Shown here in pieces: positions 1 to 8,472 of a DNA stretch of 64,000 nucleotides. A model generated the notes under the pieces. That model saw only the letters and a program-made list of their open reading frames with translations, did no database searches and was not told the DNA's origin. The DNA is from Flavobacterium tagetis (GTDB lineage Bacteria; Bacteroidota; Bacteroidia; Flavobacteriales; Flavobacteriaceae): positions 186,001-250,000 of the forward strand of contig NZ_JAERSF010000001.1 in NCBI RefSeq assembly GCF_016735615.1. The letters are read 5' to 3'. Position numbers and translations under genes: made by a program. Numbering within the stretch: position 1 is the stretch's first letter; every line of letters starts with the position of its first letter.

Positions 1-63
1 TTTGCCTTGCTATTAGGCTTAAACGGAAATGTTTACCAAGAATTACTGGATTATAAAATCTAA
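1..63 (+). CDS. C-terminal end of an unidentified protein (partial)
   Basis: The first 21 codons of the window are open in frame 1 and end with TAA at 61-63. They encode a hydrophobic stretch (FALLLGLNG) and a short tail ending LLDYKI. The stop lies about 90 bases upstream of the initiator tRNA, on the same strand. Only the tail is visible, so no family can be named, and it could also be a chance open frame. Confidence 0.45.
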   Translation, partial: FALLLGLNGNVYQELLDYKI

Positions 64-111
64 GAAAAATCGTCTTTTAGAAAAATTATAAAAAATAAAG
101 TACTAAAATTG

Positions 112-142
112 TTTGCATAACCGTATTTAGTGTGTATCTTTG
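112..142 (+). promoter_or_regulatory. Bacteroidota-type promoter of the initiator tRNA
   Basis: TTTG at 112-115 is followed after 19 bases by TATCTTTG at 135-142. This matches the known Bacteroidota consensus (-33 TTTG, -7 TAnnTTTG). The tRNA starts 13 bases downstream. Confidence 0.75.
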
Positions 143-154
143 CACCCGAAACAT

Positions 155-227
155 CGCGGGATAGAGCAGTAGGCAGCTCGTCGGGCTCATAACCCGAAGG
201 TCACAGGTTCGAGTCCTGTTCCCGCTA
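155..227 (+). tRNA. tRNA-fMet (anticodon CAT), initiator
   Basis: A complete cloverleaf is visible: acceptor 155-161 with 220-226, D arm 164-179, anticodon stem 181-185 with 193-197, anticodon CAT at 188-190, and T arm 203-219 with loop TTCGAGT. Position 1 is C and position 72 is T, an unpaired end that is the hallmark of bacterial initiator tRNA. The anticodon stem has three consecutive G-C pairs (GGG/CCC), also typical of initiators. The discriminator is A227; CCA is not encoded. Confidence 0.96.
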
Positions 228-235
228 CTAAGTAA

Positions 236-267
236 AAACACCACTTGAAAAAGATGGTGTTTTTTTA
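236..267 (+). terminator. Rho-independent terminator of tRNA-fMet
   Basis: Stem AAACACCA (236-243) pairs with TGGTGTTT (255-262) and is followed by a T run. Confidence 0.85.
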
Positions 268-281
268 TTTAAAATCTTGAC

Positions 282-318
282 AGTTCGTCAGACTCATATC
301 CGCCGCCGTGGGCTAAGT
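282..318 (+). pseudogene. Decayed partial copy of tRNA-fMet
   Basis: The sequence from 282 onward resembles the anticodon arm of the intact tRNA (177-200): AG[C/T]TCGTC, then CTCATA, then CCG, with scattered substitutions. It then reads GGCTAAGTAAAA (311-322), close to the 3' end and 3' flank of the intact gene. D arm, T arm and acceptor stem are missing, so it cannot fold as a tRNA. It looks like what is left of a tandem duplicate. Confidence 0.6.
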
Positions 319-352
319 AAAAGAGCTTCAGAAAAATCTGAAGCTCTTTTAT
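319..352. terminator. Strong bidirectional terminator
   Basis: A perfect 13-bp stem (319-331 with 338-350) around loop AAAAAT, ending in a T run on the plus strand and, through the flanking As, on the minus strand. It may close both the tRNA relic and the RiPP operon arriving from the right. Confidence 0.85.
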
Positions 353-447
353 AACTCATTTTAATATTTTAGTTTTAATATAAAAATAAAAGGTAAAAAA
401 ATCAATAGAGTAATCTCTGAAACTTTTCTTGAGGGATTGCAAAAAAA

Positions 448-2640
448 TTAATTTCCTAATTCCAATTGATTTTTAACTAATTTAAAATAATCAGCCTTAT
501 TTTTAACTAATTGCTCATGATTTCCAATCTCGGAAACCTGACCATTTTTAAGAACTATTATCTGATCAGCATTTTTAACAGTACTCAAACGATGTGCTAT
601 AATTAAAACCGTTTTCCCTCTAAAGAATTTTTGCAAATTATTATGAATATTTTTTTCATTTTCAGCATCTAATGCAGATGTTGCTTCATCAAAAAAAATG
701 TAATGTGGATCTTTATAAATAGCTCTAGCAATAAGAATTCTTTGTTTTTGCCCTCCTGACATCCCATTTCCAGAAGCTCCGATTTTGGTTTTATAACCTA
801 ATGGCAAGCTGTCTATAAAATGCTTAATATTTGCGACTTTGGCTGCATTTTCTAATCTTTCCATATTAATTTTCCGATCACCACAAACTATATTTCTTTC
901 TATCGTATCAGAAAATATAAAACCATCCTGCATGACAACTCCACAATTCTCACGCAAATTTTTAGGTGAAAGATTCTTTATATTCTCTGAATTAAATAGC
1001 ACATCTCCTTCTGTTGTTTCATAAAATTTTAATAGCAATTTCATTAAGGTAGTTTTCCCACTTCCACTTGAACCAACTATAGCTGTTATTTTTCCTTCTG
1101 GAATTATAAAATTAATATCCTTTAATACATAAGGAGATTTAGTCCCCTCATATTGAAATGAGACATTTTTCAAAAATATTGCCGAATTCTCGCTCCTAAC
1201 GAAGCATAATTGTCTATGATCTTTCTTTTCTTCTGTCTCATGATTTTGGACTTCATTCAAACGTTCTAAACTTAATTTTGCATCTTGCAATGAACGAAAA
1301 AAACTAACCAATTGACTAACTGGAGAATTCAACTGACCTACTATATAAGAAACACTTAATAATTCTCCTAAAGTCATTTTTCCTTTCACAACCAGAGTAG
1401 CCGCTAAGAAAGTCACAACAATATTTTTTATTTGATTTAAAAAATCAAAACCAGACATTTGAATTTGATCTAGTTTTAAAATTTTAATATTTATTTCAAA
1501 CAATTTTTTCTGAATAATTTCCCATTCATTACGCTTAAAATCTTCAAATTGATTGATTTTCATTTCTGTTACTCCATTGATTATTTCAAATATTGAGTCT
1601 TGATTTTCGCTACGTTGCTGAAATTTTAAGTAGTCTAATATTCTGCGTTTTTTTAACCAATAAAATGACCATGAAACAGAAACAATAGTTAGAAGTAAGT
1701 ATACCGCCAATATTAAAAAATCATAGTACCATAAAACCCCAAAAAAAACAGAAAATGTAATAATTGAAAAAAAAGTTAACAAACTCTGTGAAGTCAAAAA
1801 GTATTCTATTCTTTCGTTATCTTGAATTCTCTGATTAAAATCTCCCATCAATTTTGTTTCAAAAAAAAATATTGGCAACTCCAGTATTTTTTTTAGAAAA
1901 CTCGAGATTATTGTAATGCTTATTTTGGTTCCCATAAATAGCATTAACCAATTTCTAATTATATCAATTATGATTGAACCCAAAAACACTAGTAATTGTG
2001 ACAACAAAATAATACTTATAAAATTTAAGTCTTTTTTGTTTACTCCTTTATCTATTAAGTTTTGAGTAAGAAATGGAAAAATTAATGTTAAAACACTTCC
2101 TGATAAAATCAGGATAAACATATAAGATATTTGTTTTCTGTAAGGCTTTAAATAACCTAAGATATACTTTAAATCTAAATCATCATTCTTTGGTGGTATC
2201 AAGTTAAAAAATAATTCTGAAGGCTGTAAAAACAACAATATACCATCCTTTTCATCAGTGATCCAAGATTTTTTAAAAGTTTCTTCACGCAATTTAATAA
2301 GTCCATGTGCTGGATCGGCAATGTAGAAAGTTCTTTTTTTTGAATATCTATTTTTTGAAATCTTATATAAAACGACAAAATGATTTTGATTCCAATGAAG
2401 TATTACTGGAAATTCTTCTTGTTCTGCTAACAACTCATTAATAGATATTTTTGCTGCAAAACTTTCCAAGCCAATGGCATTTGCCGCTTCAACAATTCCT
2501 AATAAAGAAACTCCTTCACGTGTAATAAAGGAGTTTTTTCTAAGGTATTCTAATCCATATTTTTTACCGTAAAAACTTGTTATCATCGACAAACAAGCTG
2601 GACCACAATCCATCTGGTCTTTTTGTTTAACAAATTTCAT
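448..2640 (-). CDS. Peptidase-C39 ABC exporter of the RiPP operon
   Basis: A 730-residue peptidase-containing ABC transporter. Residues 1-135 are a C39 cysteine peptidase: the nucleophile is Cys12 in the DCGPAC motif, with His87 (NQNHF) and Asp109 (ADP) as the other active-site residues. Residues about 165-450 form the membrane domain. The ATPase follows: Walker A GSSGSGKTT at 523-531, signature MSGGQKQR at 627-634, Walker B with DEATSALD near 651-658. Proteins of this type cut leader peptides after a double glycine while exporting the core across the inner membrane, which matches the GG leaders encoded just upstream. Its ATG overlaps the stop of the maturase gene by one base (TAATG), so translation is probably coupled. 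No HlyD-type adaptor gene is present in this window. Confidence 0.93.
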   Translation of the reverse strand: MKFVKQKDQMDCGPACLSMITSFYGKKYGLEYLRKNSFITREGVSLLGIVEAANAIGLESFAAKISINELLAEQEEFPVILHWNQNHFVVLYKISKNRYSKKRTFYIADPAHGLIKLREETFKKSWITDEKDGILLFLQPSELFFNLIPPKNDDLDLKYILGYLKPYRKQISYMFILILSGSVLTLIFPFLTQNLIDKGVNKKDLNFISIILLSQLLVFLGSIIIDIIRNWLMLFMGTKISITIISSFLKKILELPIFFFETKLMGDFNQRIQDNERIEYFLTSQSLLTFFSIITFSVFFGVLWYYDFLILAVYLLLTIVSVSWSFYWLKKRRILDYLKFQQRSENQDSIFEIINGVTEMKINQFEDFKRNEWEIIQKKLFEINIKILKLDQIQMSGFDFLNQIKNIVVTFLAATLVVKGKMTLGELLSVSYIVGQLNSPVSQLVSFFRSLQDAKLSLERLNEVQNHETEEKKDHRQLCFVRSENSAIFLKNVSFQYEGTKSPYVLKDINFIIPEGKITAIVGSSGSGKTTLMKLLLKFYETTEGDVLFNSENIKNLSPKNLRENCGVVMQDGFIFSDTIERNIVCGDRKINMERLENAAKVANIKHFIDSLPLGYKTKIGASGNGMSGGQKQRILIARAIYKDPHYIFFDEATSALDAENEKNIHNNLQKFFRGKTVLIIAHRLSTVKNADQIIVLKNGQVSEIGNHEQLVKNKADYFKLVKNQLELGN

Positions 2641-3938
2641 TAACTTATTGCGTACATAAATTTATCCTTGATAATTTCGATTTTTTTATTTTCATCAAAG
2701 TTGTGAATACAATATTCTTTACCTTCATGTTCTATTGCTTGTTGTGAACATCCACCATTACAAATAGGCAATATTTTACAACTTAAACATGGTGGATTCT
2801 TAAATTTTGAATTCATTCTTTTTTCATATTTTTCATTCCATTCAATTGTGCCATCTTCATTTAGAACACCTTCCTTTGAAGCAGATTCAAAGTCACGAGC
2901 GGTACATTTGTAAACTTCACCATTGTAATTAATAGTTGCATGATTATTTTTGTCAGCATAACACGAATTGCGTACCGTATCTAGATTTAATCCTTTATAT
3001 ATCGAATTGAATCCTTTTTCTCTAAATAGATTAACAATCTTCTGAACATCATCATTAATATCTTTTTGTTCTTGCCAGACCTCATGAAATGAAAAGTTTA
3101 AATTTTTTTTATCTTCATCAGTTAGAATAATAAAGTCATCAATAATTAAATGTAATTTTTATATTGTTTCCTCAGAAATATTCAATCGTACACTTACTTT
3201 AAATTTATTTTTTAGACACAAATGAATGTTATTCACTATTTCGTCATAAGAGCCTTTTTCTTTAGAAACATATCTAACTTGATTGTGCCTTTCTCTATGT
3301 CCGTCCAATGTAATTTGAAAAAAGCTAACACCATTTATTCTGCAGCTATCTAACATTTCCTGATTAATAAGCAAGCCATTGGTCGTAAAACCAGATGAAA
3401 AATTGATATTTTTCTCTTTCATTTTAGGATAAATATTCTCCAATATTGGCTTAACAGTTTTGTCAAAATACAACAACGGCTCACCGCCAAACCAACTTAA
3501 ATGAAATGTTTCCATTTTTTTTCTTTCGGCAAGAATATTTTCAATTAATTTCACTACAGAAATTAAAGTTGTATTGGTCATCTTAGATGCTTTGATATGA
3601 GTTTCATAACAATACCAGCACTTAAAATTGCAATTCATTGTTGGATTAATCGTAAGCTGATAAAAAGTCTCATTATCAAAATCAAATTTTCTAGATAATT
3701 CTTTTACTTTTTCAATTTCATCTTCATCCTTATCTACTAAGAAACCTTTTTCAATCAGATGTGAATAAAATTCAGGATGGATTTCATTTAACTCTTCAAG
3801 ATTATTTTCTCTTACCGCAGCTAATAAAATTTCATGTAATTCGGGATCCAAAATTGTAAAATCATTAGCAAAAGCATTATATCCGATTTTTCTATCCTCG
3901 TAATTAAAAAATGAATTAAATTGACTATATTTCATCAT
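2640..3938 (-). pseudogene. Radical SAM/SPASM peptide maturase with one in-frame TAA
   Basis: The reading frame has 433 codons but is split by a TAA at 3159-3161 (codon 260). Before the stop are an N-terminal leader-binding-like region and a radical SAM core with Cys103, Cys107 and Cys110 in NCNFKCWYC, followed by WFGGEP. After the stop the same frame continues for 172 codons with a complete SPASM domain: the spacing is C-x13-G-x4-C, then C-x2-C-x5-C-x3-C, then a last Cys, all expected ligands for auxiliary iron-sulfur clusters. Such enzymes crosslink Cys or other residues in RiPP precursors. The frame ends at 2640 within the start codon of the exporter. No ATG gives a sensible restart after the TAA. 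It could be a recent nonsense mutation, a sequencing error, or a readthrough site. The family call is firm; functional status is open. Confidence 0.85.
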
Positions 3939-4003
3939 AATCTTTGAAAAGTTGGTGGTTATAATTCAATAACCACCATTTTTAAATTATTAATTGTATA
4001 CTT

Positions 4004-4198
4004 TTATGTGCATTGTATTTTATTTGTACAATCTCCATTATTACCTGTACAAATTCCATTTAAGCAAGTATCATTAGAATTCTCAGCATCTTTCTGTCCT
4101 CCTTTAATTTTACTTAATTGATCATCAGTAAGTGACGAAAACCCTCCCACAAATTTATCCTTATTAACAATCAGCCATGATTTTTTAAAATTTTCCAT
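4004..4198 (-). CDS. RiPP precursor 4 (GG leader, four-Cys core)
   Basis: A 64-residue precursor. The leader begins MENFKKSW and holds the motif GGFSSLTDDQLSKIKGG, which is shared with two neighbours. Cleavage after KIKGG would release a 30-residue core that starts QKDAE and contains four Cys (TCLNGIC, then GDC and QC). It resembles the GG-leader natural product precursors of Bacteroidota that pair with radical SAM maturases. It is the precursor gene closest to the maturase. The mature structure cannot be predicted from sequence. Confidence 0.85.
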   Translation of the reverse strand: MENFKKSWLIVNKDKFVGGFSSLTDDQLSKIKGGQKDAENSNDTCLNGICTGNNGDCTNKIQCT

Positions 4199-4217
4199 TT
4201 TACTTTATTTTTAGTTA

Positions 4218-4418
4218 TTAACAAGTCCCAGTATTATTACAAACACCTGGATTTCCACTTTTCGTACAATCATTTTCGTTTGTACAAACTGCGTTTGTGT
4301 CAGCAGCATCTCTTTGACCTCCTTTGATTTTCAATATTTGATCGTCACTTAAGGATTCAAAACCTCCATTGAATTTATTGCCGAAGACCTGTAATCTCGC
4401 ATTTTTAAAATTTTCCAT
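4218..4418 (-). CDS. RiPP precursor 3 (GG leader, four-Cys core)
   Basis: A 66-residue precursor. The frame is open upstream to 4448, but the start at 4418 gives MENFKNAR, which matches the start of precursor 4, so it is preferred. The leader contains GGFESLSDDQILKIKGG. The core starts QRDAA and carries four Cys, ending in NNTGTC. Leader identity with precursor 4 is high while the core differs, as expected if one maturase handles several products. Confidence 0.85.
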   Translation of the reverse strand: MENFKNARLQVFGNKFNGGFESLSDDQILKIKGGQRDAADTNAVCTNENDCTKSGNPGVCNNTGTC

Positions 4419-4434
4419 TTTAAGTCTTTTATTA

Positions 4435-4632
4435 TTAACAGCTACCATTTACGCAAGAGCCAACATTAGTTTCTCCTGGACAAGAACCATTTAAACAATT
4501 TGTATTTTGACACTCCGCATCCTTTTGCCCTCCATTAATTTTCCTCATCTGTTCTAACGATAGTGAAGAAAAACCACCTTTTAAAGCAAACTCATTGTTT
4601 CCTTTTGAATAAATTAATTTCGTTTTTTTCAT
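4435..4632 (-). CDS. RiPP precursor 2 (GG leader, five-Cys core)
   Basis: A 65-residue precursor. The leader starts MKKTKLIY and holds GGFSSLSLEQMRKINGG. The core begins QKDAEC and has five Cys, including CLNGSC and a closing CVNGSC that looks like an internal duplication of the same six-residue unit. A CLNGxC unit also occurs in precursor 4. The number of Cys is odd, so at least one would stay free or be used differently. Confidence 0.85.
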   Translation of the reverse strand: MKKTKLIYSKGNNEFALKGGFSSLSLEQMRKINGGQKDAECQNTNCLNGSCPGETNVGSCVNGSC

Positions 4633-4722
4633 TTTTTAATCAGTTTAAATTTATATTTAATAATTACTCACATAGCAACAAATATTTTATATTGTTTTAT
4701 AACAATCAATATTCGTAAGTGA

Positions 4723-4902
4723 CTACGAGCAAATTGTATTTGAATTGTATGAGCAATCGAATTGATTTACATTACATAAATTTTGCTCTTTTTCTTTTAT
4801 ACCTCCCTTAATCTTAATTAATTCTGATGGACTCAAAAAAGAAAAACCTCCTATTAGTATTCCATTCTTTTCAATCAATTTACTTTTTAAATCTTTTTTC
4901 AT
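4723..4902 (-). CDS. RiPP precursor 1 (short, divergent, three-Cys core)
   Basis: A 59-residue precursor with ATG at 4900-4902 and TAG at 4723-4725, short enough to be missed by a length cut-off. It starts MKKDLKSK and keeps the family leader pattern: GGFSFLSPSELIKIKGG. After GG the residue is Ile rather than Gln, and the core begins IKEKE with only three Cys (LC, DC, IC). It is the first precursor after the barrel gene, 29 bases downstream. Leader match and position support a real gene; the divergent core may mean a different product or a decaying copy. Confidence 0.8.
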   Translation of the reverse strand: MKKDLKSKLIEKNGILIGGFSFLSPSELIKIKGGIKEKEQNLCNVNQFDCSYNSNTICS

Positions 4903-4931
4903 AATTTCCTTATTTAATTATTTAATAAAAA

Positions 4932-7307
4932 TTAGTTTGCTCTTTGTATTTCTTCCTGGTTTCCAAGTTTTCGTTGTTTTACACCAATTTTATTACTTCC
5001 AATTTTGTATAATAATGAAAATCTCATACTTTGAGTATCTCTGTATTGCATAAAACTTTGATCAATATTATTTGAAGTGTAACGCATTGTTACTCGGTCA
5101 GATTTCAAAATATTAGTAAGTAGTAATGTTAACTGCAGTTTCTTGTCTAAGTAAAAATGCTTGAACGAAATATCAAGATTGGAAGCTGGAGATTTTTTTA
5201 CTTGCATAGACATTGATTGAAAATCATACCAATAAGCTCCTTCTATAAAAAATGTTTTTGCTTTGTTTGCAGTAAACGTATGGCGAGTTTCAAAACCTCC
5301 CCCTGCTCCTGAACCTGTAGCCTCTATTTCAGGTATATGACTTTTATACTCTACATAATAAAAATAAATACTAGAAACTGTAGACCATCGTTTGTTAAAA
5401 TCAAAATTTATAGATTCATCAAAATTTACTCTATTATAGTCGGCATAATTTTCCCATGTGGCTGTTTGAGTATTATCTAATTGTGGAATGTTAATTTGAC
5501 TAATATTATTTTTACCTATTGTATAACTAGCGGAGCTAGTAAAGATGCTTTTGTAACTATGTTTGATTTCTGCATTGTATACGAAAGATGGTTGTAAAAA
5601 AGGATTACCAAATACGTAACTATTTATGGAACTATATCTTCTCGCTGGATTTACATAATCATATCCTGGTCGATTAATTCTTCTGTTCAATGAAAATGAA
5701 AATGAATTATTTTCATTTACTGTATATGTTGCAAACAATGTTGGAAAAAACTTTGAATAGTTTTTTCGATTAGTTATATTTTCAGTAAGGACGACTCCCT
5801 TAGTTTGTGTGTTTTCGAAACGCAAACCAACTTTAAATTCCCATTTTTTTATTTTTTTGTTTGCTGAAAAATAAACGGCCTGAGTATTTTCTTGATAGTC
5901 GAATTGAGTTTCCTGATTAAAAACATCTTCATTAGCTATATTATCATAAAAAAGAAGATTCACAGCACTATTGGTATTAATAAAACTTAACTTACCTCCA
6001 TATTCATAATTTGCAAAATGACTTGGAATAGTAAAGTCAATTTTACCAGCATAATTTTTTATTTCGAGATTACCTTTATTAATGACATTATTATCCAGAA
6101 TGACATTATTGTCCTGATCAAGAATTATCGAATTGAATGGATTTATTTTGTCATTCTTATAAGTCAAATAATCTAAGTCAAAAGTCATTACTTTACCTTT
6201 ATCATTTAACTTAGTAACTCCATTTACATTTAAAGAAGATCTCGAATAGTCTATTTCAGAATTACCATTTGAAGCATAGATATTTTCCAGATCGCCTGTT
6301 TCTTTATTAGTCACAATAGAGTTACTGTAATCATAAATTGTCGGTTTATTTATCGCCCCAATGTATTGTACTCCAAGAGTGGTTTTATCTGTTACTTTAT
6401 AATTAAAAATAATTGTAGGTGTAATGAATGCTGTATTATTCACATTGTTTAAATACACATTCCAGAAGGATGACGGATAATTATATGTAATATAGTTGTC
6501 ATAAAGTGTTTTTGATTTATTAAATCCTAAATCGGCTAAAAAACTAATTCTCTTTTTTTGAAATGAAAAATTTGCTCCCATAATATCTGAAAAATATGTT
6601 GCTTGCTTCATTGTATTTCTCAGTGTCATGTTCCAACTATCATTTTTAGGCCTTTTTAATTTAATATTAATCAAACCACTATTCCCTTCTGCATCATACT
6701 TCGCCGGGGGAGTTGTAATGATTTCTATAGATTTTATATTGTCTGATGCAATTGATTTCAAGTAATTCACAAGATCCTCTCCAGAAAGCTGAATTAATCT
6801 GTCGTCTACCATCAATCCGACACCACTTTTACCTACCATAGAAACAGTTTCATTTTGTACGCGAATTCCGGGAGCAACTTTTAGTGCATCCAAAGCATCA
6901 CTGCCAGATGTGGCAACACTATTTTCTACATTAAAAACAAGTCTATCAACTTTTCGTTCAATAAGTTTTTTTTGAGATTTTACCATAACTTCATTTAACA
7001 TTTGTCTATTATCCATTATTCCAATAAATCCTAAATCAATATTATGATCGAGATTTATTTTTTTTCTCCATAAAAAAGCATCAAATTGTTTTATTTCCAA
7101 AATATAAGTCCCTGCATATGCATATAATATAAATTCTCCATTCCTATTAGTCATTTCACTTTTTATAGGAATTGAATCTTTGGTAACCAACAAAACTTCA
7201 GCTAGCTCAATGGGATTATTTTTAAAATCCACTACTTTTCCACTTATTTTTATTTGTGCGAACAAAGCTGAGCTATAAAAAAAAACAATCACTAATAATC
7301 TTATCAT
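4932..7307 (-). CDS. Outer-membrane beta-barrel protein heading the RiPP operon
   Basis: A 791-residue protein with a signal peptide (cut near LFAQ), a carboxypeptidase-regulatory-like beta-sandwich (about residues 20-95, starting ISGKVVDFKNN), a TonB-receptor plug-like region (about 105-220, with NSGLINIKLK) and a long beta-barrel rich in aromatic, Asn and Ser residues. This layout fits the OMP_b-brl_3 family of Bacteroidota, which look like TonB-dependent receptors but are often of unknown substrate. It is the first gene of the operon, 29 bases before precursor 1. It might export the peptide across the outer membrane, take it up, or serve in immunity; the sequence does not decide between these. 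C-terminal residues are polar (EEIQRAN). Confidence 0.85.
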   Translation of the reverse strand: MIRLLVIVFFYSSALFAQIKISGKVVDFKNNPIELAEVLLVTKDSIPIKSEMTNRNGEFILYAYAGTYILEIKQFDAFLWRKKINLDHNIDLGFIGIMDNRQMLNEVMVKSQKKLIERKVDRLVFNVENSVATSGSDALDALKVAPGIRVQNETVSMVGKSGVGLMVDDRLIQLSGEDLVNYLKSIASDNIKSIEIITTPPAKYDAEGNSGLINIKLKRPKNDSWNMTLRNTMKQATYFSDIMGANFSFQKKRISFLADLGFNKSKTLYDNYITYNYPSSFWNVYLNNVNNTAFITPTIIFNYKVTDKTTLGVQYIGAINKPTIYDYSNSIVTNKETGDLENIYASNGNSEIDYSRSSLNVNGVTKLNDKGKVMTFDLDYLTYKNDKINPFNSIILDQDNNVILDNNVINKGNLEIKNYAGKIDFTIPSHFANYEYGGKLSFINTNSAVNLLFYDNIANEDVFNQETQFDYQENTQAVYFSANKKIKKWEFKVGLRFENTQTKGVVLTENITNRKNYSKFFPTLFATYTVNENNSFSFSLNRRINRPGYDYVNPARRYSSINSYVFGNPFLQPSFVYNAEIKHSYKSIFTSSASYTIGKNNISQINIPQLDNTQTATWENYADYNRVNFDESINFDFNKRWSTVSSIYFYYVEYKSHIPEIEATGSGAGGGFETRHTFTANKAKTFFIEGAYWYDFQSMSMQVKKSPASNLDISFKHFYLDKKLQLTLLLTNILKSDRVTMRYTSNNIDQSFMQYRDTQSMRFSLLYKIGSNKIGVKQRKLGNQEEIQRAN

Positions 7308-7550
7308 ATATAATACAAATTAAGCCTTATTGGCATATATAATTACAGGCAGGTGTAGGAGCTAATCTTAAAAATTTCCATTTATCACATACTAATAATC
7401 AATTAAAAAGTAAGAATAATTTTATATTTTTCAAATATCTGGGTAAATTATCAAAATTTAGTTGTCATATTTAGAATAAAAAATTCCCATTCAATTTCAA
7501 AAAAAATAAGATTTTTCTTGTATTTTTATAATTATTTTAACTTTAGATTC

Positions 7551-7868
7551 ATGAATATCGGAGAAAACATTCGGAAGTATAGAAGAGAAAAAGATCTTAA
7601 AGCAGAGCAAATTTTTGAAGAGATAGGAATTAGTCAATCCACTTATTCGAAAATTGAAAACAATAGATGCAAAGTTGACATCGCTACTTTAATAAAAATA
7701 GCGTCAGTACTCAATATTGACGTCGTTGAATTATTGAGTATACCCAAAAAACCTGCAAAATATGATGAGTTAAATCTTTTAATAAAAACTCTGGAAGACA
7801 AAATAGTTTTACTGAAAGAACAGAACTTTTTATTGAAAGAAGAAATAGAAATACTTAAAAAAAAGTAG
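7551..7868 (+). CDS. XRE-family HTH regulator with C-terminal coiled coil
   Basis: A 105-residue protein with the start at 7551 (MNIGENIRK), chosen because the helix-turn-helix begins at once. The HTH spans about residues 5-62 (SQSTYSKIENNRCKV is the recognition region) and is followed by a Leu/Glu/Lys-rich coiled coil (about 72-104) that probably dimerises. It is divergent from the RiPP operon, separated by 243 bases, so it is a likely local regulator. Direct control of the operon is inferred from position only. Confidence 0.85.
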   Translation: MNIGENIRKYRREKDLKAEQIFEEIGISQSTYSKIENNRCKVDIATLIKIASVLNIDVVELLSIPKKPAKYDELNLLIKTLEDKIVLLKEQNFLLKEEIEILKKK

Positions 7869-7954
7869 TTTGCTGACCACACTTATATATATATATGATA
7901 ACTCACACAAAGCTACCTTATTTAATTAGACACATTTGAAGTATCATATTTTCC

Positions 7955-8221
7955 TTAAACTGTAGTATTATTACAGCTGTAAATGTTTTTTGATACTGAT
8001 GCAATTGTAAATTGAGATTTTCTATTGATTTTTTCTTTCTTCTCAATATTTAAATATCCATAAAAATCAGAGAAAATAATTTGTCCTGATTTAGAAATTA
8101 ACACACTGCCATTAAATAGGTTATTTTTAGCCAGTGTTGAAAAGAAATCTTTTATCTCTTGTCCTGAAACACTACTTGTAAAAAGCAATGCTGTAAAATA
8201 AACAACGATTTGTTTTTTCAT
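7955..8221 (-). pseudogene. Frameshifted N-terminal fragment of a serine hydrolase
   Basis: The 88-codon frame has a signal peptide (ending VSGQ) and the start of a beta-lactamase-type serine hydrolase: GSVLISKSGQIIF, then the nucleophile motif SVSK. Right after SVSKN the frame changes to unrelated residues and stops. In another frame, starting at the six-A run, the sequence reads FTAVIILQF, which is what follows SxxK in this family, then stops too. So there is a one-base indel and a missing C-terminal part (a full protein is usually over 300 residues). A tetranucleotide repeat sits just before the start codon. It is very unlikely to be active. Confidence 0.8.
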
Positions 8222-8223
8222 TT

Positions 8224-8279
<56 letters not shown>

Positions 8280-8381
8280 ATTTTTAAACGAAAATAACAA
8301 AAGATTACTACTACAATTCTTTTTTTTTAATATATTATTACTATACATTTCAAACTAAAACAGAATCGAACCACTAAAAAC

Positions 8382-8414
8382 AAAAAAAACTTCAGATTTT
8401 TCTGAAGCTTTTTA
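8382..8414 (-). terminator. Terminator of the NTF2-like gene
   Basis: Stem CTTCAGA (8390-8396) pairs with TCTGAAG (8401-8407); on the minus strand it ends in a run of Ts. The stem sequence is nearly the same as those at 319-352 and 11331-11360. Confidence 0.8.
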
Positions 8415-8472
8415 CATTCGTTTGTGTTCATTAGCAGAACGCTTTTACAGTCGAGGAAAATATATCTGATTT

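Noticed and set aside
448..7307. Lanthipeptide cluster
   Set aside because: No LanB, LanC or LanM-like gene is present; the only modifying enzyme seen is a radical SAM/SPASM protein.
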